From Christensenella sp. UBA6420 (lineage in GTDB: Bacteria > Bacillota > Clostridia > Christensenellales > DTU072): DNA of 6,296 bases. Both the position numbers and the translations under genes were made by a program. The notes beneath the pieces are model-generated. The model did not search any database. It saw only the letters and a program-made list of their open reading frames with translations, and had not been told where the DNA came from. Location: contig DJPE01000083.1 of NCBI GenBank assembly GCA_002439705.1, positions 1-6,296 of the forward strand, given 5' to 3'. Shown here one piece after another: positions 1 to 6,153 of the stretch; positions within the stretch are counted from its first letter, which is position 1, and every line of letters starts with the position of its first letter.

Positions 1-777
1 GCAATGCCCGTTCATTCCGCATTGTTCCGCCCTTCGTCCGTGCGCCAACGCTACGAAGTTATCGAAAAGTCTTACCGAAACGTACCTGCCGCTAAAATAG
101 TCCTTAGCGTAAAGATTAAAGGCTTTTATTAAAAACTCTCCGTACTCTTCCCCGTCAAGGCAAAGCCCGTAATCGTCGCCGTCGAAGGGGCGAAGACAAG
201 GTATGTATTGAAGATATTTTACCTTTTCTTTCTTAAAAAATTCGTAAATCCGTTCTACGTTTTCGGCGACTCGTTTCGTCACCACGACGAGAACGTTTAT
301 ATCTGCTCCGCGCCTTTTTAATATTTCGTATCCCCTTAACGCTTCCGGGAAACTTTCTTTCCCGTCGGGATAAGTTCTTAACCCGTCTACGTAATCGTCG
401 CCGTCCAAAGATAAGCCTACGAGTACGCCGTTGGAAGCAAAAATATTGCTCCACTCTTCGTCAATAAGGGTTCCGTTCGTCTGCACCCCTATATAAACGG
501 GACTCTTTTTTAAGTTGAGTTTTTCTATTTCGGCAAAGGCTTTAATAAAAAATTCTTTACCCGCAAGCAGCGGTTCGCCCCCTTGAAAAGATAGAAAAAC
601 CGCTTCGCCGTCTGCGAAAGCGAAAGCTTTTTTCATAATCTCGGAAAAAAGTTCCGTCTTCATGACTCCGCGGCAATTCACGGTTCTGTTTTCGGCAAGG
701 GAATGATAGAAACAATACCTGCAAGCAAGATTGCACGCCGAAGAAGCGGGCTTTATCATTACGGATATAGGGGGCAT
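1..777 (-). CDS. Anaerobic sulfatase-maturating enzyme (anSME), radical SAM, C-terminus cut off by window edge
   Basis: This enzyme would oxidise the active-site cysteine (or serine) of a sulfatase to formylglycine, using S-adenosylmethionine and iron-sulfur clusters in the cytosol. The 259 visible codons are open from ATG at 777 to base 1. The radical-SAM motif CxxxCxxC is at Cys15, Cys19 and Cys22, preceded by the typical start MIKPASSACNL. QGGEPL (65-70) fits the SAM-binding GGEP motif. QTNGT (99-103) and LSLDG (122-126) are further family signatures. The visible part ends in CGMNGHC, giving Cys253 and Cys259, the first two cysteines of the auxiliary-cluster (SPASM) region; the other auxiliary cysteines and the catalytic Asp lie beyond the edge. 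Family members are about 370 residues, so roughly 70 percent is present. The ATG overlaps the sulfatase TAA by one base, and AGGGG lies 9 bases upstream inside that gene, indicating translational coupling. The family call is very firm, and the adjacent Cys-type sulfatase is the obvious client. Confidence 0.95.
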   Translation of the reverse strand, partial: MPPISVMIKPASSACNLACRYCFYHSLAENRTVNCRGVMKTELFSEIMKKAFAFADGEAVFLSFQGGEPLLAGKEFFIKAFAEIEKLNLKKSPVYIGVQTNGTLIDEEWSNIFASNGVLVGLSLDGDDYVDGLRTYPDGKESFPEALRGYEILKRRGADINVLVVVTKRVAENVERIYEFFKKEKVKYLQYIPCLRPFDGDDYGLCLDGEEYGEFLIKAFNLYAKDYFSGRYVSVRLFDNFVALAHGRRAEQCGMNGHC

Positions 778-2771
778 TACTTTTTACCCCTGCGGTTGTT
801 TTTAAGTTCTTTCCTGAACTCTTTAAGCATATTTTTCATCTCCGCCGCAACTTCCGGATAAGTCATCGAGATATTGTACCCTTCGGCGGGGTCGCTGTCG
901 AGATTAAAGAGATAATTTTTATACCTTTGGTCTATAAACGCGGAATTTTCCGTCGCGACGTCTTCGAAATACTTGTAGTTTACGGGCTTGCCGTCGGTCA
1001 CTATCTCGGCTCTCACCGCCTGCACTTTGCCTTTTTTCATATAATAAAGGGCGTCGTGAACTTTCGTATCGCTCGGCTCGTCGCCGCTCCAGATTTTTCG
1101 TAAACTTACGCCGTCTATTATTCTGTCGGCGGGCATAGCCGCTCGTCCGTCGGTGGCGTAGTCTATTACGGTCGGGAAAAAGTCGATGAGCATCGCCGCC
1201 GAAGTGAGTTTTTTCGTACGGACGGTTTTTCTTTCCGAGCCGTCGTCGTTTTTTATAATATATTCTTTACTTTCGGCGACCGTTCCTTTCCCCACTCCGC
1301 CGTTAGGATAAGATACTAACGCAGGGACTTTCATTCCCCCTTCGAAAGTGGTGTTTTTCCTTCCGCGTAAAGACCCCGTAACCCCTTCTCTTCCAGGTCC
1401 GTTGTCGGAAGTGAAGATAATAAGGGTGTTGTCGTAGACCGAACCGTTTCCGTCGGGCGACGGCGTTTCTTTCATATAGCGGAAAATTTCTCCCAAGCTT
1501 CGGTCGAACTCTTCTATACATTTTATATAACTGTCGTCCGATTTATCCCCCTTGCCGTTGCCGTTGTAGTCGGAATATATGGGATAATGCGGCCACGGCG
1601 TGGCGTAGAACCCGAAAAAGGGATTGTTCTTCTCCATCGATTCGGAAAATTTCTTTTTAAGGACTTCGGTAAAAATCCGCGTGCTTTCCGACTGGTCGAG
1701 ATTATCCTTGTGGGAACGGACTTCGGTGAACCGACCGTTTACTTCTTCCACCCAGGTGTAGGGGGTCATATCGTTGACGTAGTGACTGCCGTAAAAATAG
1801 TCGAACCCCTGATTAGTGGGCAGATACTCGCCGTAATCGCCTAAGTTCCACTTGCCGATACACGCGGTGTCGTATCCGAGAGAAGAAAGAGCTTCGGCTA
1901 AGGTTATTTCGTCGCCGAGTATGCCGTCGACGTTGTTTTCAAACTGATACGGATTTATAAAATGCGTGGGGGAGAAAGTTTCGTTGTCCACCACCGTCGG
2001 GAAAATCACGTTGTCGAGATACCCCCTTGTAGCGTATCTTCCGGTAAGCGCGCTGAACCTTGACGGGGTGCATACCGGCGCGGAGGCGTAAAAGTTCTCC
2101 ATATATATTCCGCCGTCGGCTATCTCGTCGATGTTCGGCGTGTTTATCGCGTTCTCGTACGAGTAGCACGACAAATCGGCGTACGCCATATCGTCCATTA
2201 AGATAAACAGAACGTTCGGGGCGTTTTCCGAGCGTTTTCCTTTAAGGTAGGATAAGTATTCTTCTTCTCCTTCGAACATTCTGTCCACTCTCGGCGTAAG
2301 ACGTAAACTCATATAAAGGAAATACAGTATAGAAGTGCCTATCATAACGATAGCTATTACTATCGCCGCGGCTTTCATAACGGACGGTTTGACTTTCAAA
2401 AACAGCGTCGCCGCGCACAGAGCCAACGACGGAAGACAGAATATAAGGTTCCACCACACTCTCCGTCCGAAACTTTCCGCTCCGTAAATAAGGAAAAATA
2501 AATATAATCCGACCATAATAACGGCGTACCCGCAACAAATCGCAACCGACGGTTTGCCGTTCTTTAACACGAAAACGACTTCTATTAACGCGTATACCGC
2601 GCACAAAACCGCCCCTACGAGCGGAAAAAAGTTCCGTCCCGCGGCTATCATCGCCACCGTAAACGCAACGCTTATAAAAAACGCCGCTATTTTTCCTTTG
2701 GTCAGACCGCAGTCCGCGCAAGGCATAGCCTTGGACAGCCCCGTTTCTATTTTCAAAAGTTTATCGTTCAC
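777..2771 (-). CDS. Membrane-anchored formylglycine-dependent sulfatase (Cys type) with five N-terminal transmembrane helices
   Basis: This 664-residue protein has a five-helix N-terminal domain (about 28-45, 49-70, 75-97, 105-126, 131-156) and an alkaline-phosphatase-fold sulfatase domain (about 185-655). Lys/Arg-rich loops fall on the inside, which places the catalytic domain outside the membrane. The sulfatase signature is CTPSR at 234-238, with Cys234 the formylglycine precursor and Arg238 its partner; ALTGR follows at 241-245. Metal ligands are Asp193-Asp194 (LMDDM) and Asp456-Asn457 (TSDNG). Other expected active-site residues are Lys307 (GKW), His395 (PHYP) and Lys472 before TTFEGG. 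Two things are odd: GKWNLG has Asn309 where GKWHLG is usual, and an EF-hand-like loop (DxNxNGxGDxxD, 401-412) follows PHYP. Typical sulfatases of 450-550 residues lack the membrane domain. LtaS-type lipoteichoic acid synthases share the five-helix plan but use Thr and lack CxPxR. The start is GTG, supported by AAGGAG 8 bases upstream. Substrate is unknown. Confidence 0.93.
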   Translation of the reverse strand: MNDKLLKIETGLSKAMPCADCGLTKGKIAAFFISVAFTVAMIAAGRNFFPLVGAVLCAVYALIEVVFVLKNGKPSVAICCGYAVIMVGLYLFFLIYGAESFGRRVWWNLIFCLPSLALCAATLFLKVKPSVMKAAAIVIAIVMIGTSILYFLYMSLRLTPRVDRMFEGEEEYLSYLKGKRSENAPNVLFILMDDMAYADLSCYSYENAINTPNIDEIADGGIYMENFYASAPVCTPSRFSALTGRYATRGYLDNVIFPTVVDNETFSPTHFINPYQFENNVDGILGDEITLAEALSSLGYDTACIGKWNLGDYGEYLPTNQGFDYFYGSHYVNDMTPYTWVEEVNGRFTEVRSHKDNLDQSESTRIFTEVLKKKFSESMEKNNPFFGFYATPWPHYPIYSDYNGNGKGDKSDDSYIKCIEEFDRSLGEIFRYMKETPSPDGNGSVYDNTLIIFTSDNGPGREGVTGSLRGRKNTTFEGGMKVPALVSYPNGGVGKGTVAESKEYIIKNDDGSERKTVRTKKLTSAAMLIDFFPTVIDYATDGRAAMPADRIIDGVSLRKIWSGDEPSDTKVHDALYYMKKGKVQAVRAEIVTDGKPVNYKYFEDVATENSAFIDQRYKNYLFNLDSDPAEGYNISMTYPEVAAEMKNMLKEFRKELKNNRRGKK

Positions 2772-2779
2772 TCCTTTCT

Positions 2780-2785
2780 CTCCTT
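2780..2785 (-). promoter_or_regulatory. Shine-Dalgarno site of the sulfatase gene (decides a GTG start)
   Basis: On the minus strand AAGGAG ends 8 bases before GTG at 2771, which is ideal spacing. A second AAAGGAG abuts and overlaps the GTG itself and is too close to serve that codon. No in-frame ATG lies near this point, so GTG is the best-supported start. Confidence 0.8.
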
Positions 2786-2802
2786 ACGATCGTCGTGAGT
2801 CT

Positions 2803-2832
2803 ATTTTACTATGTCGCATGCTCCAAAGTCAA
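2803..2832 (-). promoter_or_regulatory. Predicted sigma-70-type promoter of the sulfatase-anSME operon
   Basis: Reading the minus strand, -35 TTGACT (2832-2827) and -10 TAAAAT (2808-2803) are separated by 18 bases. Transcription would begin near 2796, giving a leader of about 25 bases to the GTG. A strong promoter here means the operon can be expressed independently of the upstream regulator gene, although no convincing terminator separates the two. Confidence 0.75.
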
Positions 2833-2903
2833 CGGCTAATTATTTTCGGAGCGTCCCCTTCGTTTCGCTTTACGCCGCAAAAAAAGCGGTAATATTTTAT
2901 TTC

Positions 2904-2931
2904 GGTATCCTTTCAGATAATTCGGGATACC
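2904..2931. repeat. Inverted repeat GGTATCC-N14-GGATACC between regulator and sulfatase genes
   Basis: Perfect 7-bp arms at 2904-2910 and 2925-2931 are separated by 14 bases, starting 9 bases beyond the regulator stop codon. A competing 5-bp hairpin (arms 2924-2928 and 2936-2940) shares bases with the right arm. No T-run follows on the minus strand, so this is a poor intrinsic terminator. It could be a weak 3'-end hairpin of the regulator mRNA or a protein-binding site about 110-135 bases upstream of the sulfatase start of transcription. Confidence 0.45.
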
Positions 2932-2939
2932 TATAATCC

Positions 2940-3812
2940 CTAAATCGTCACAGACTTATGCGTGGCACGATATTGTGCGGGCGTGACTCCGACGATTTTT
3001 TTGAAGACTCTGTAAAAGTACGCCGTGTCCGAAAAGCCGACCTTCTCGGCGATACCGCTTATCTTTATATTAGTGTCGCGCAAAAGCTCTTTTGCCTTGT
3101 TTATCCTATAATCGGATATGTACTCGGTCACGCTCTTTTTCGTTATTCTGTAAAAGAGTTTAGACATATAATCCTTACTTATAAAACATGTGGCGGCGAG
3201 CTGTTCCAAAGTTATTTCATGCGCGTAGTTATCTTCTATATACGCTACTGCGGGCTTAATTCTTTCGTCTGCGTTGACGTTTTCCTTTTTCTGCATTATC
3301 TTGGACATAACGCCGTATTCGGTAAAATTATTTACCGCTTCGGAAATGAATTTCGTTATTTCCACGTATCTCTTGCCGTCTATCGTCGGGATATTTTCGT
3401 ATAACGTCGCGATAGCGGCGTTTTTTATCGGTTCTTCCCGCGGCGCGGATATATCGACGCACGCGTCCCACTCCTTGGCTTCCACTTCTCCGCCGCACAC
3501 GGCTCCCAGATATTCGCCGTTTATTATAATCGGCACGACGAACTCCAACAAGCCGAACGGACACCTGAAAAAGATAGTGCGCTTGTAGTGCATGGCGTCT
3601 ACCGCCCCGTGCAGGACGGAATAAACGCACCTTTCCTTTATGCGTTGGTCTTTCCTTACCGCCACGCAAAAAGGAGCTTCGTTAGTGGGTTGTATTATAA
3701 AGTTTCCGTTGTCGTCAACCACACACAAAGACACACCCGTGGCTCGCGCGAGATTCCCCAAAAACAATCGTAATTTTTCTATTTCGACCAGGTCGCTCAG
3801 TTTGTTCTTCAT
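2940..3812 (-). CDS. PocR-domain AraC/XylS-family transcriptional regulator
   Basis: This 290-residue DNA-binding regulator has an N-terminal PocR-type ligand-sensing domain (about 5-165) and a C-terminal AraC double helix-turn-helix (about 185-284). The PocR call rests on the CxVYSxxHGxxDAMHY stretch (62-76), RCPFGLLEFVVPI (83-95) and the GEYLGAVCGGEV strand (99-110), with Cys49, Cys62, Cys84 and Cys106 as possible metal or ligand contacts. The first HTH (TLEQLAATCFISKDYMSKLF) is at 201-220. The second spans about 249-271 and carries the family signature GFSDTAYFYRVFKK (259-272) followed by GVTPAQYR (275-282). PocR domains are predicted to sense small hydrocarbon derivatives; the ligand here cannot be read from the sequence. 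ATG at 3812 is chosen because AAGGGAG lies 8 bases upstream. A longer TTG-started frame from 3845 would begin before the predicted transcription start. The gene lies divergent from the hydrolase gene and 168 bases upstream of the sulfatase gene, so either or both may be targets. Confidence 0.92.
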   Translation of the reverse strand: MKNKLSDLVEIEKLRLFLGNLARATGVSLCVVDDNGNFIIQPTNEAPFCVAVRKDQRIKERCVYSVLHGAVDAMHYKRTIFFRCPFGLLEFVVPIIINGEYLGAVCGGEVEAKEWDACVDISAPREEPIKNAAIATLYENIPTIDGKRYVEITKFISEAVNNFTEYGVMSKIMQKKENVNADERIKPAVAYIEDNYAHEITLEQLAATCFISKDYMSKLFYRITKKSVTEYISDYRINKAKELLRDTNIKISGIAEKVGFSDTAYFYRVFKKIVGVTPAQYRATHKSVTI

Positions 3813-3820
3813 AACGAATT

Positions 3821-3827
3821 CTCCCTT
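3821..3827 (-). promoter_or_regulatory. Shine-Dalgarno site of the PocR-AraC gene (decides the ATG at 3812)
   Basis: AAGGGAG on the minus strand lies 8 bases before the ATG at 3812. It selects this start over an in-frame TTG at 3845, which has no comparable site and precedes the predicted +1. Confidence 0.8.
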
Positions 3828-3849
3828 TTTGTCCGTTAAGTACAACTAA

Positions 3850-3878
3850 ATTCTACATATTTTTTGCTAAATTGTCAA
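3850..3878 (-). promoter_or_regulatory. Near-consensus sigma-70-type promoter of the PocR-AraC gene
   Basis: On the minus strand a perfect -35 TTGACA (3878-3873) and -10 TAGAAT (3855-3850) are separated by 17 bases. Transcription should start near 3843, leaving about 30 bases of leader. The palindrome TCAATTGA (3875-3882) overlaps the -35 and GAAAAcaTTTTC (3881-3892) lies just upstream; both are possible autoregulatory sites, though AT-rich symmetry is common by chance. Confidence 0.85.
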
Positions 3879-3911
3879 TTGAAAACATTTTCCGTTTTGT
3901 TTATATTTAAG

Positions 3912-3940
3912 TTGATAAGAGGTTTTCGCCGAGATAATTT
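3912..3940 (+). promoter_or_regulatory. Predicted promoter of the membrane alpha/beta hydrolase gene
   Basis: TTGATA (3912-3917) and TAATTT (3935-3940) are separated by 17 bases, with a predicted start near 3947 and a leader of about 63 bases. The -10 lies inside the spacer of an 8-bp inverted repeat, so this promoter is probably controlled. It is weaker than the divergent promoter about 35 bases to its left. Confidence 0.6.
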
Positions 3941-3960
3941 GCCGTATTTTAAGCGAAAAC
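3922..3960. repeat. Inverted repeat GTTTTCGC-N23-GCGAAAAC bracketing the hydrolase -10
   Basis: Perfect 8-bp arms at 3922-3929 and 3953-3960 have centres 31 bp apart, about three helical turns, so two bound subunits would face the same side of the DNA. The arms flank the predicted -10 and +1 of the hydrolase gene. A dimeric repressor, or the neighbouring AraC protein, is the natural candidate binder. As RNA the repeat could only partly form, because the left arm precedes the predicted +1. Confidence 0.55.
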
Positions 3961-3995
3961 TCACAAAACACAGACGTAATCGTCAGAAAAAAATC

Positions 3996-4002
3996 AGGAG
4001 GT
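3996..4002 (+). promoter_or_regulatory. Strong Shine-Dalgarno site of the hydrolase gene
   Basis: AGGAGGT is a full match to the anti-Shine-Dalgarno core and sits 7 bases before the ATG at 4010, fixing the start and predicting efficient translation. Confidence 0.85.
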
Positions 4003-4009
4003 ATACTAT

Positions 4010-6001
4010 ATGAGTTACATCAAAGACAGCGTATCGAGTTATTGTAAAAAAAACAAAGTAATGCTGATTTTTCTGGTGGTTTGCCTGGCAGTCATTCTGG
4101 TAAGCAGTTTCTGCGCGTCGTGCATACAGTCCGACGGATTTTCCGTTAAAGTATCCGACCTGAGAGACGAAACCAATCAAGGAACGATTACCACCACCGA
4201 CGCCGAAGGCAATACTACCGAAACCGCCGTCAAAGGTAAAGTCGTATCGGGCATTTTGTTCGTGCCGAAAGACGCGAGCGCAAGTAATCCCTTGCCCGCA
4301 GTCGTCCTTACGCACGGATACCTTAACAACCGCGAAATGCAGTTACAGAACGCGATAGAGCTTGCCCGTCGCGGTTTTATCGTGCTTGCGGTGGACAGAG
4401 AAGGCCACGGCAATTATAACAACAGCGGTTCGCAAAACGCCATGATGGCGACTAACGGTCTTTACGATTCCGCAAAATATCTTTACAATCTCGACATAGT
4501 AGACAAGTCGAAAATCGGTATTTCCGGTCACTCCATGGGCGGTTATACCACGGCGGCTACCCTTGCTCAGGACAAAAACGTAGGCATAATCTCGGCAGGA
4601 CTTATGCAGGCGTGGAGTTCTTTTATGGGCGCGGGCGACGACGTATCGGTAGGTTTTCTTAAAGCGAAAGACGACGAATTCTTCTTCACTACGAGAGAAA
4701 ACGGCGGCACTATTTCGAGAGATTATCTGACGACTACCACCGCTAAATCCTTCCTTGGACTGGGTGCGGACGCCACTATCGTAAACAAAGGCATCTACAA
4801 AAACGGAGAACTCGTCACTCCCGCAGGCGGTCAAGCCGTCGACGGAGCTTTCAGAGTAATATACGAAATTTCGGGCGTACACCCGCAGAACCATTGCTCT
4901 GTAGAAGGCGCGAACGCCGTAGTAAACTTCTTCTACTCCGCTTTCGGCACGCCTAACGGTCACGAATACATCGCGGAAAGCCACCAGACTTGGTGGGTAA
5001 AAGAAATGTTCTCCCTTATCGGACTTATAGCTATATTCGCTATGATATTCCCGCTCGTAAGTCTTCTTCTTACCACTCGCTTCTTCCGTTCCATCGCTAT
5101 CGGTCGTCAGGAAACCAACGCGAACGGAGAACTCGTCTGGGTAGGCAACGCCCCCGTGGAACACGCTCCGTTAAAGGGCTTGCAAAAGCACCTTACTTAC
5201 TGGCTCGGCGCGATAGGAATAGCAATGTTCAGCGGATTCAGTATCCACTCCATCTGCACCGAATTCGGCGATAAATTCTTCCCCAATACGCAACTTTATC
5301 CGCAGGACACCACGAACTGGGTCGTTATGTGGGGTATATGCACAGCTTTATTCTCCCTTGCCGTAATCCTGTTCTTCTGGGCGGTAAACGGTATAGTAAA
5401 CCGCATAAGATACGGTAAAGACGGCGTAGGCATGGCGGAAAATCCCTTCCTTCCCGGTAGAATGCAAACGGGACTTACCGGTTTTGCAAAGACTTTCCTT
5501 CTTGCGATAATCACCGTAGCTTCCGTTTATATCGTAACCTATATAAACTGGAAAATCTGGCTCGTAGATTTCAGAATATGGACTCTCGCTATTAAGGTAT
5601 TCAACATAGAAATGTTGCCCACGATGATGAGATACGCTCTTCTCTTCGGAATATTCTTCACCGTAAGCGCGTTGTTTAACGAAAACTACAAAGCGAAGAA
5701 TCTCCCCGAATGGGCTTCGATATTAATAAACGTATTCTTCAATATCTTCGGCGTGCTGCTCGTGATAGCTATCCAATACGGAACGTTCACAACCACCGGC
5801 GTGCTGTGGCAAAAAGATATGGCACTCGGATACATCGTCCTTATCCCGATGGTTCCCATCCTTGCAATATCTACCGTAATATCGAGAAGAATGACCGCAA
5901 AGACCGGCAATATGTGGCTCGGCGCAATAATAAACACCTTGCTGTTTACGATGATAACCTGCGCCAACACCGCCGCATCCTTCGCGTACGTTCTCGGATA
6001 A
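4010..6001 (+). CDS. Membrane-embedded alpha/beta hydrolase with a C-terminal eight-helix domain
   Basis: The protein has 663 residues. A first membrane helix (about 17-36, after KKNK) is followed by an alpha/beta-hydrolase domain (about 75-312) and then roughly eight helices (about 331-356, 396-413, 435-460, 492-512, 540-556, 569-589, 604-624, 634-660). Hydrolase signs are THGYLNN (101-107, oxyanion HG), VDREGHG (128-134) and the nucleophile elbow GHSMGG (173-178) with Ser175 as nucleophile. His291 or His295 (GVHPQNHCS) is the likely catalytic His. The acid is unclear; Asp210-211 or Asp221-222 are candidates. The region 197-285 probably forms the lid. Lys/Arg-rich loops at 357-393, 463-494, 557-566 and 625-632 fit an inside position, placing the hydrolase domain outside. 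Reaction and substrate are unknown; esterase, lipase and peptidase are all possible. Neither cysteine at 35 or 38 fits a lipobox. The gene has its own promoter and terminator, divergent from the PocR-AraC gene. The hydrolase fold is firm; I do not recognise the C-terminal domain. Confidence 0.88.
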   Translation: MSYIKDSVSSYCKKNKVMLIFLVVCLAVILVSSFCASCIQSDGFSVKVSDLRDETNQGTITTTDAEGNTTETAVKGKVVSGILFVPKDASASNPLPAVVLTHGYLNNREMQLQNAIELARRGFIVLAVDREGHGNYNNSGSQNAMMATNGLYDSAKYLYNLDIVDKSKIGISGHSMGGYTTAATLAQDKNVGIISAGLMQAWSSFMGAGDDVSVGFLKAKDDEFFFTTRENGGTISRDYLTTTTAKSFLGLGADATIVNKGIYKNGELVTPAGGQAVDGAFRVIYEISGVHPQNHCSVEGANAVVNFFYSAFGTPNGHEYIAESHQTWWVKEMFSLIGLIAIFAMIFPLVSLLLTTRFFRSIAIGRQETNANGELVWVGNAPVEHAPLKGLQKHLTYWLGAIGIAMFSGFSIHSICTEFGDKFFPNTQLYPQDTTNWVVMWGICTALFSLAVILFFWAVNGIVNRIRYGKDGVGMAENPFLPGRMQTGLTGFAKTFLLAIITVASVYIVTYINWKIWLVDFRIWTLAIKVFNIEMLPTMMRYALLFGIFFTVSALFNENYKAKNLPEWASILINVFFNIFGVLLVIAIQYGTFTTTGVLWQKDMALGYIVLIPMVPILAISTVISRRMTAKTGNMWLGAIINTLLFTMITCANTAASFAYVLG

Positions 6002-6038
6002 ACCGAATTAAAAATCATAACAAGTTCTTCTTTTTCAA

Positions 6039-6079
6039 AAAGAACCGTCCGAATTTTCGGGCGGTTCTTTCTTTTATTT
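6039..6079 (+). terminator. Rho-independent terminator of the hydrolase gene
   Basis: A stem of about 12-15 bp with one G-T pair forms between 6039-6053 and 6056-6070 (core GAACCGTCC with GGGCGGTTC), followed by the T-rich tail TTCTTTTATTT. An A-run before the left arm could provide a T-run for transcription from the right, so it may act in both directions. The AAGAAC of the left arm can alternatively pair with GTTCTT at 6024-6029, a weaker structure. Confidence 0.92.
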
Positions 6080-6104
6080 AAAGCTCCATATCTACAAAAA
6101 ACTC

Positions 6105-6133
6105 TTTACAAAAACTTTATTTTATGATAATAT
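6105..6133 (+). promoter_or_regulatory. Predicted promoter of the tRNA gene
   Basis: TTTACA (6105-6110) and TAATAT (6128-6133) are separated by 17 bases, within an extended TGATAATAT. The predicted start near 6140 would leave a short 5' leader of about 14 bases for RNase P to remove. Confidence 0.65.
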
Positions 6134-6153
6134 AGACCTTGCTAAAAAGCTAT

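Noticed and set aside
233..454. Minus-strand open frame of 73 codons rich in Arg and Lys
   Set aside because: It overlaps the anSME gene in another frame; the basic composition is what an out-of-frame reading of that gene gives.
777..2771. Sulfatase gene as a lipoteichoic acid synthase
   Set aside because: The five-helix plan fits, but the catalytic domain has the CxPxR formylglycine motif, sulfatase-type GKW and PHxP motifs, and an adjacent anSME gene.
2875..2889. CCGC-A7-GCGG as a terminator for the regulator gene
   Set aside because: The stem is only 4 bp and the T-run on the minus strand is in the loop instead of following the stem.
2554..2892. Plus-strand open frame of 112 codons across the sulfatase start region
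   Set aside because: It runs antisense through the sulfatase membrane domain and its promoter, with no ribosome binding site and no recognisable domain.
3813..3845. N-terminal extension of the PocR-AraC protein from a TTG at 3845
   Set aside because: The TTG has no good ribosome binding site and lies ahead of the predicted transcription start near 3843, while ATG at 3812 has AAGGGAG at 8 bases.
3973..3984. GACG-TAAT-CGTC small hairpin in the hydrolase leader
   Set aside because: A 4-bp stem is too short to support a regulatory claim, and no riboswitch-like conserved structure surrounds it.
4343..5164. Long open frame of 273 codons antisense to the hydrolase gene
   Set aside because: It lies wholly within a well-supported gene, its product is Arg/Ser/Tyr/Val-rich low-information sequence, and no start signals or family motifs are visible.
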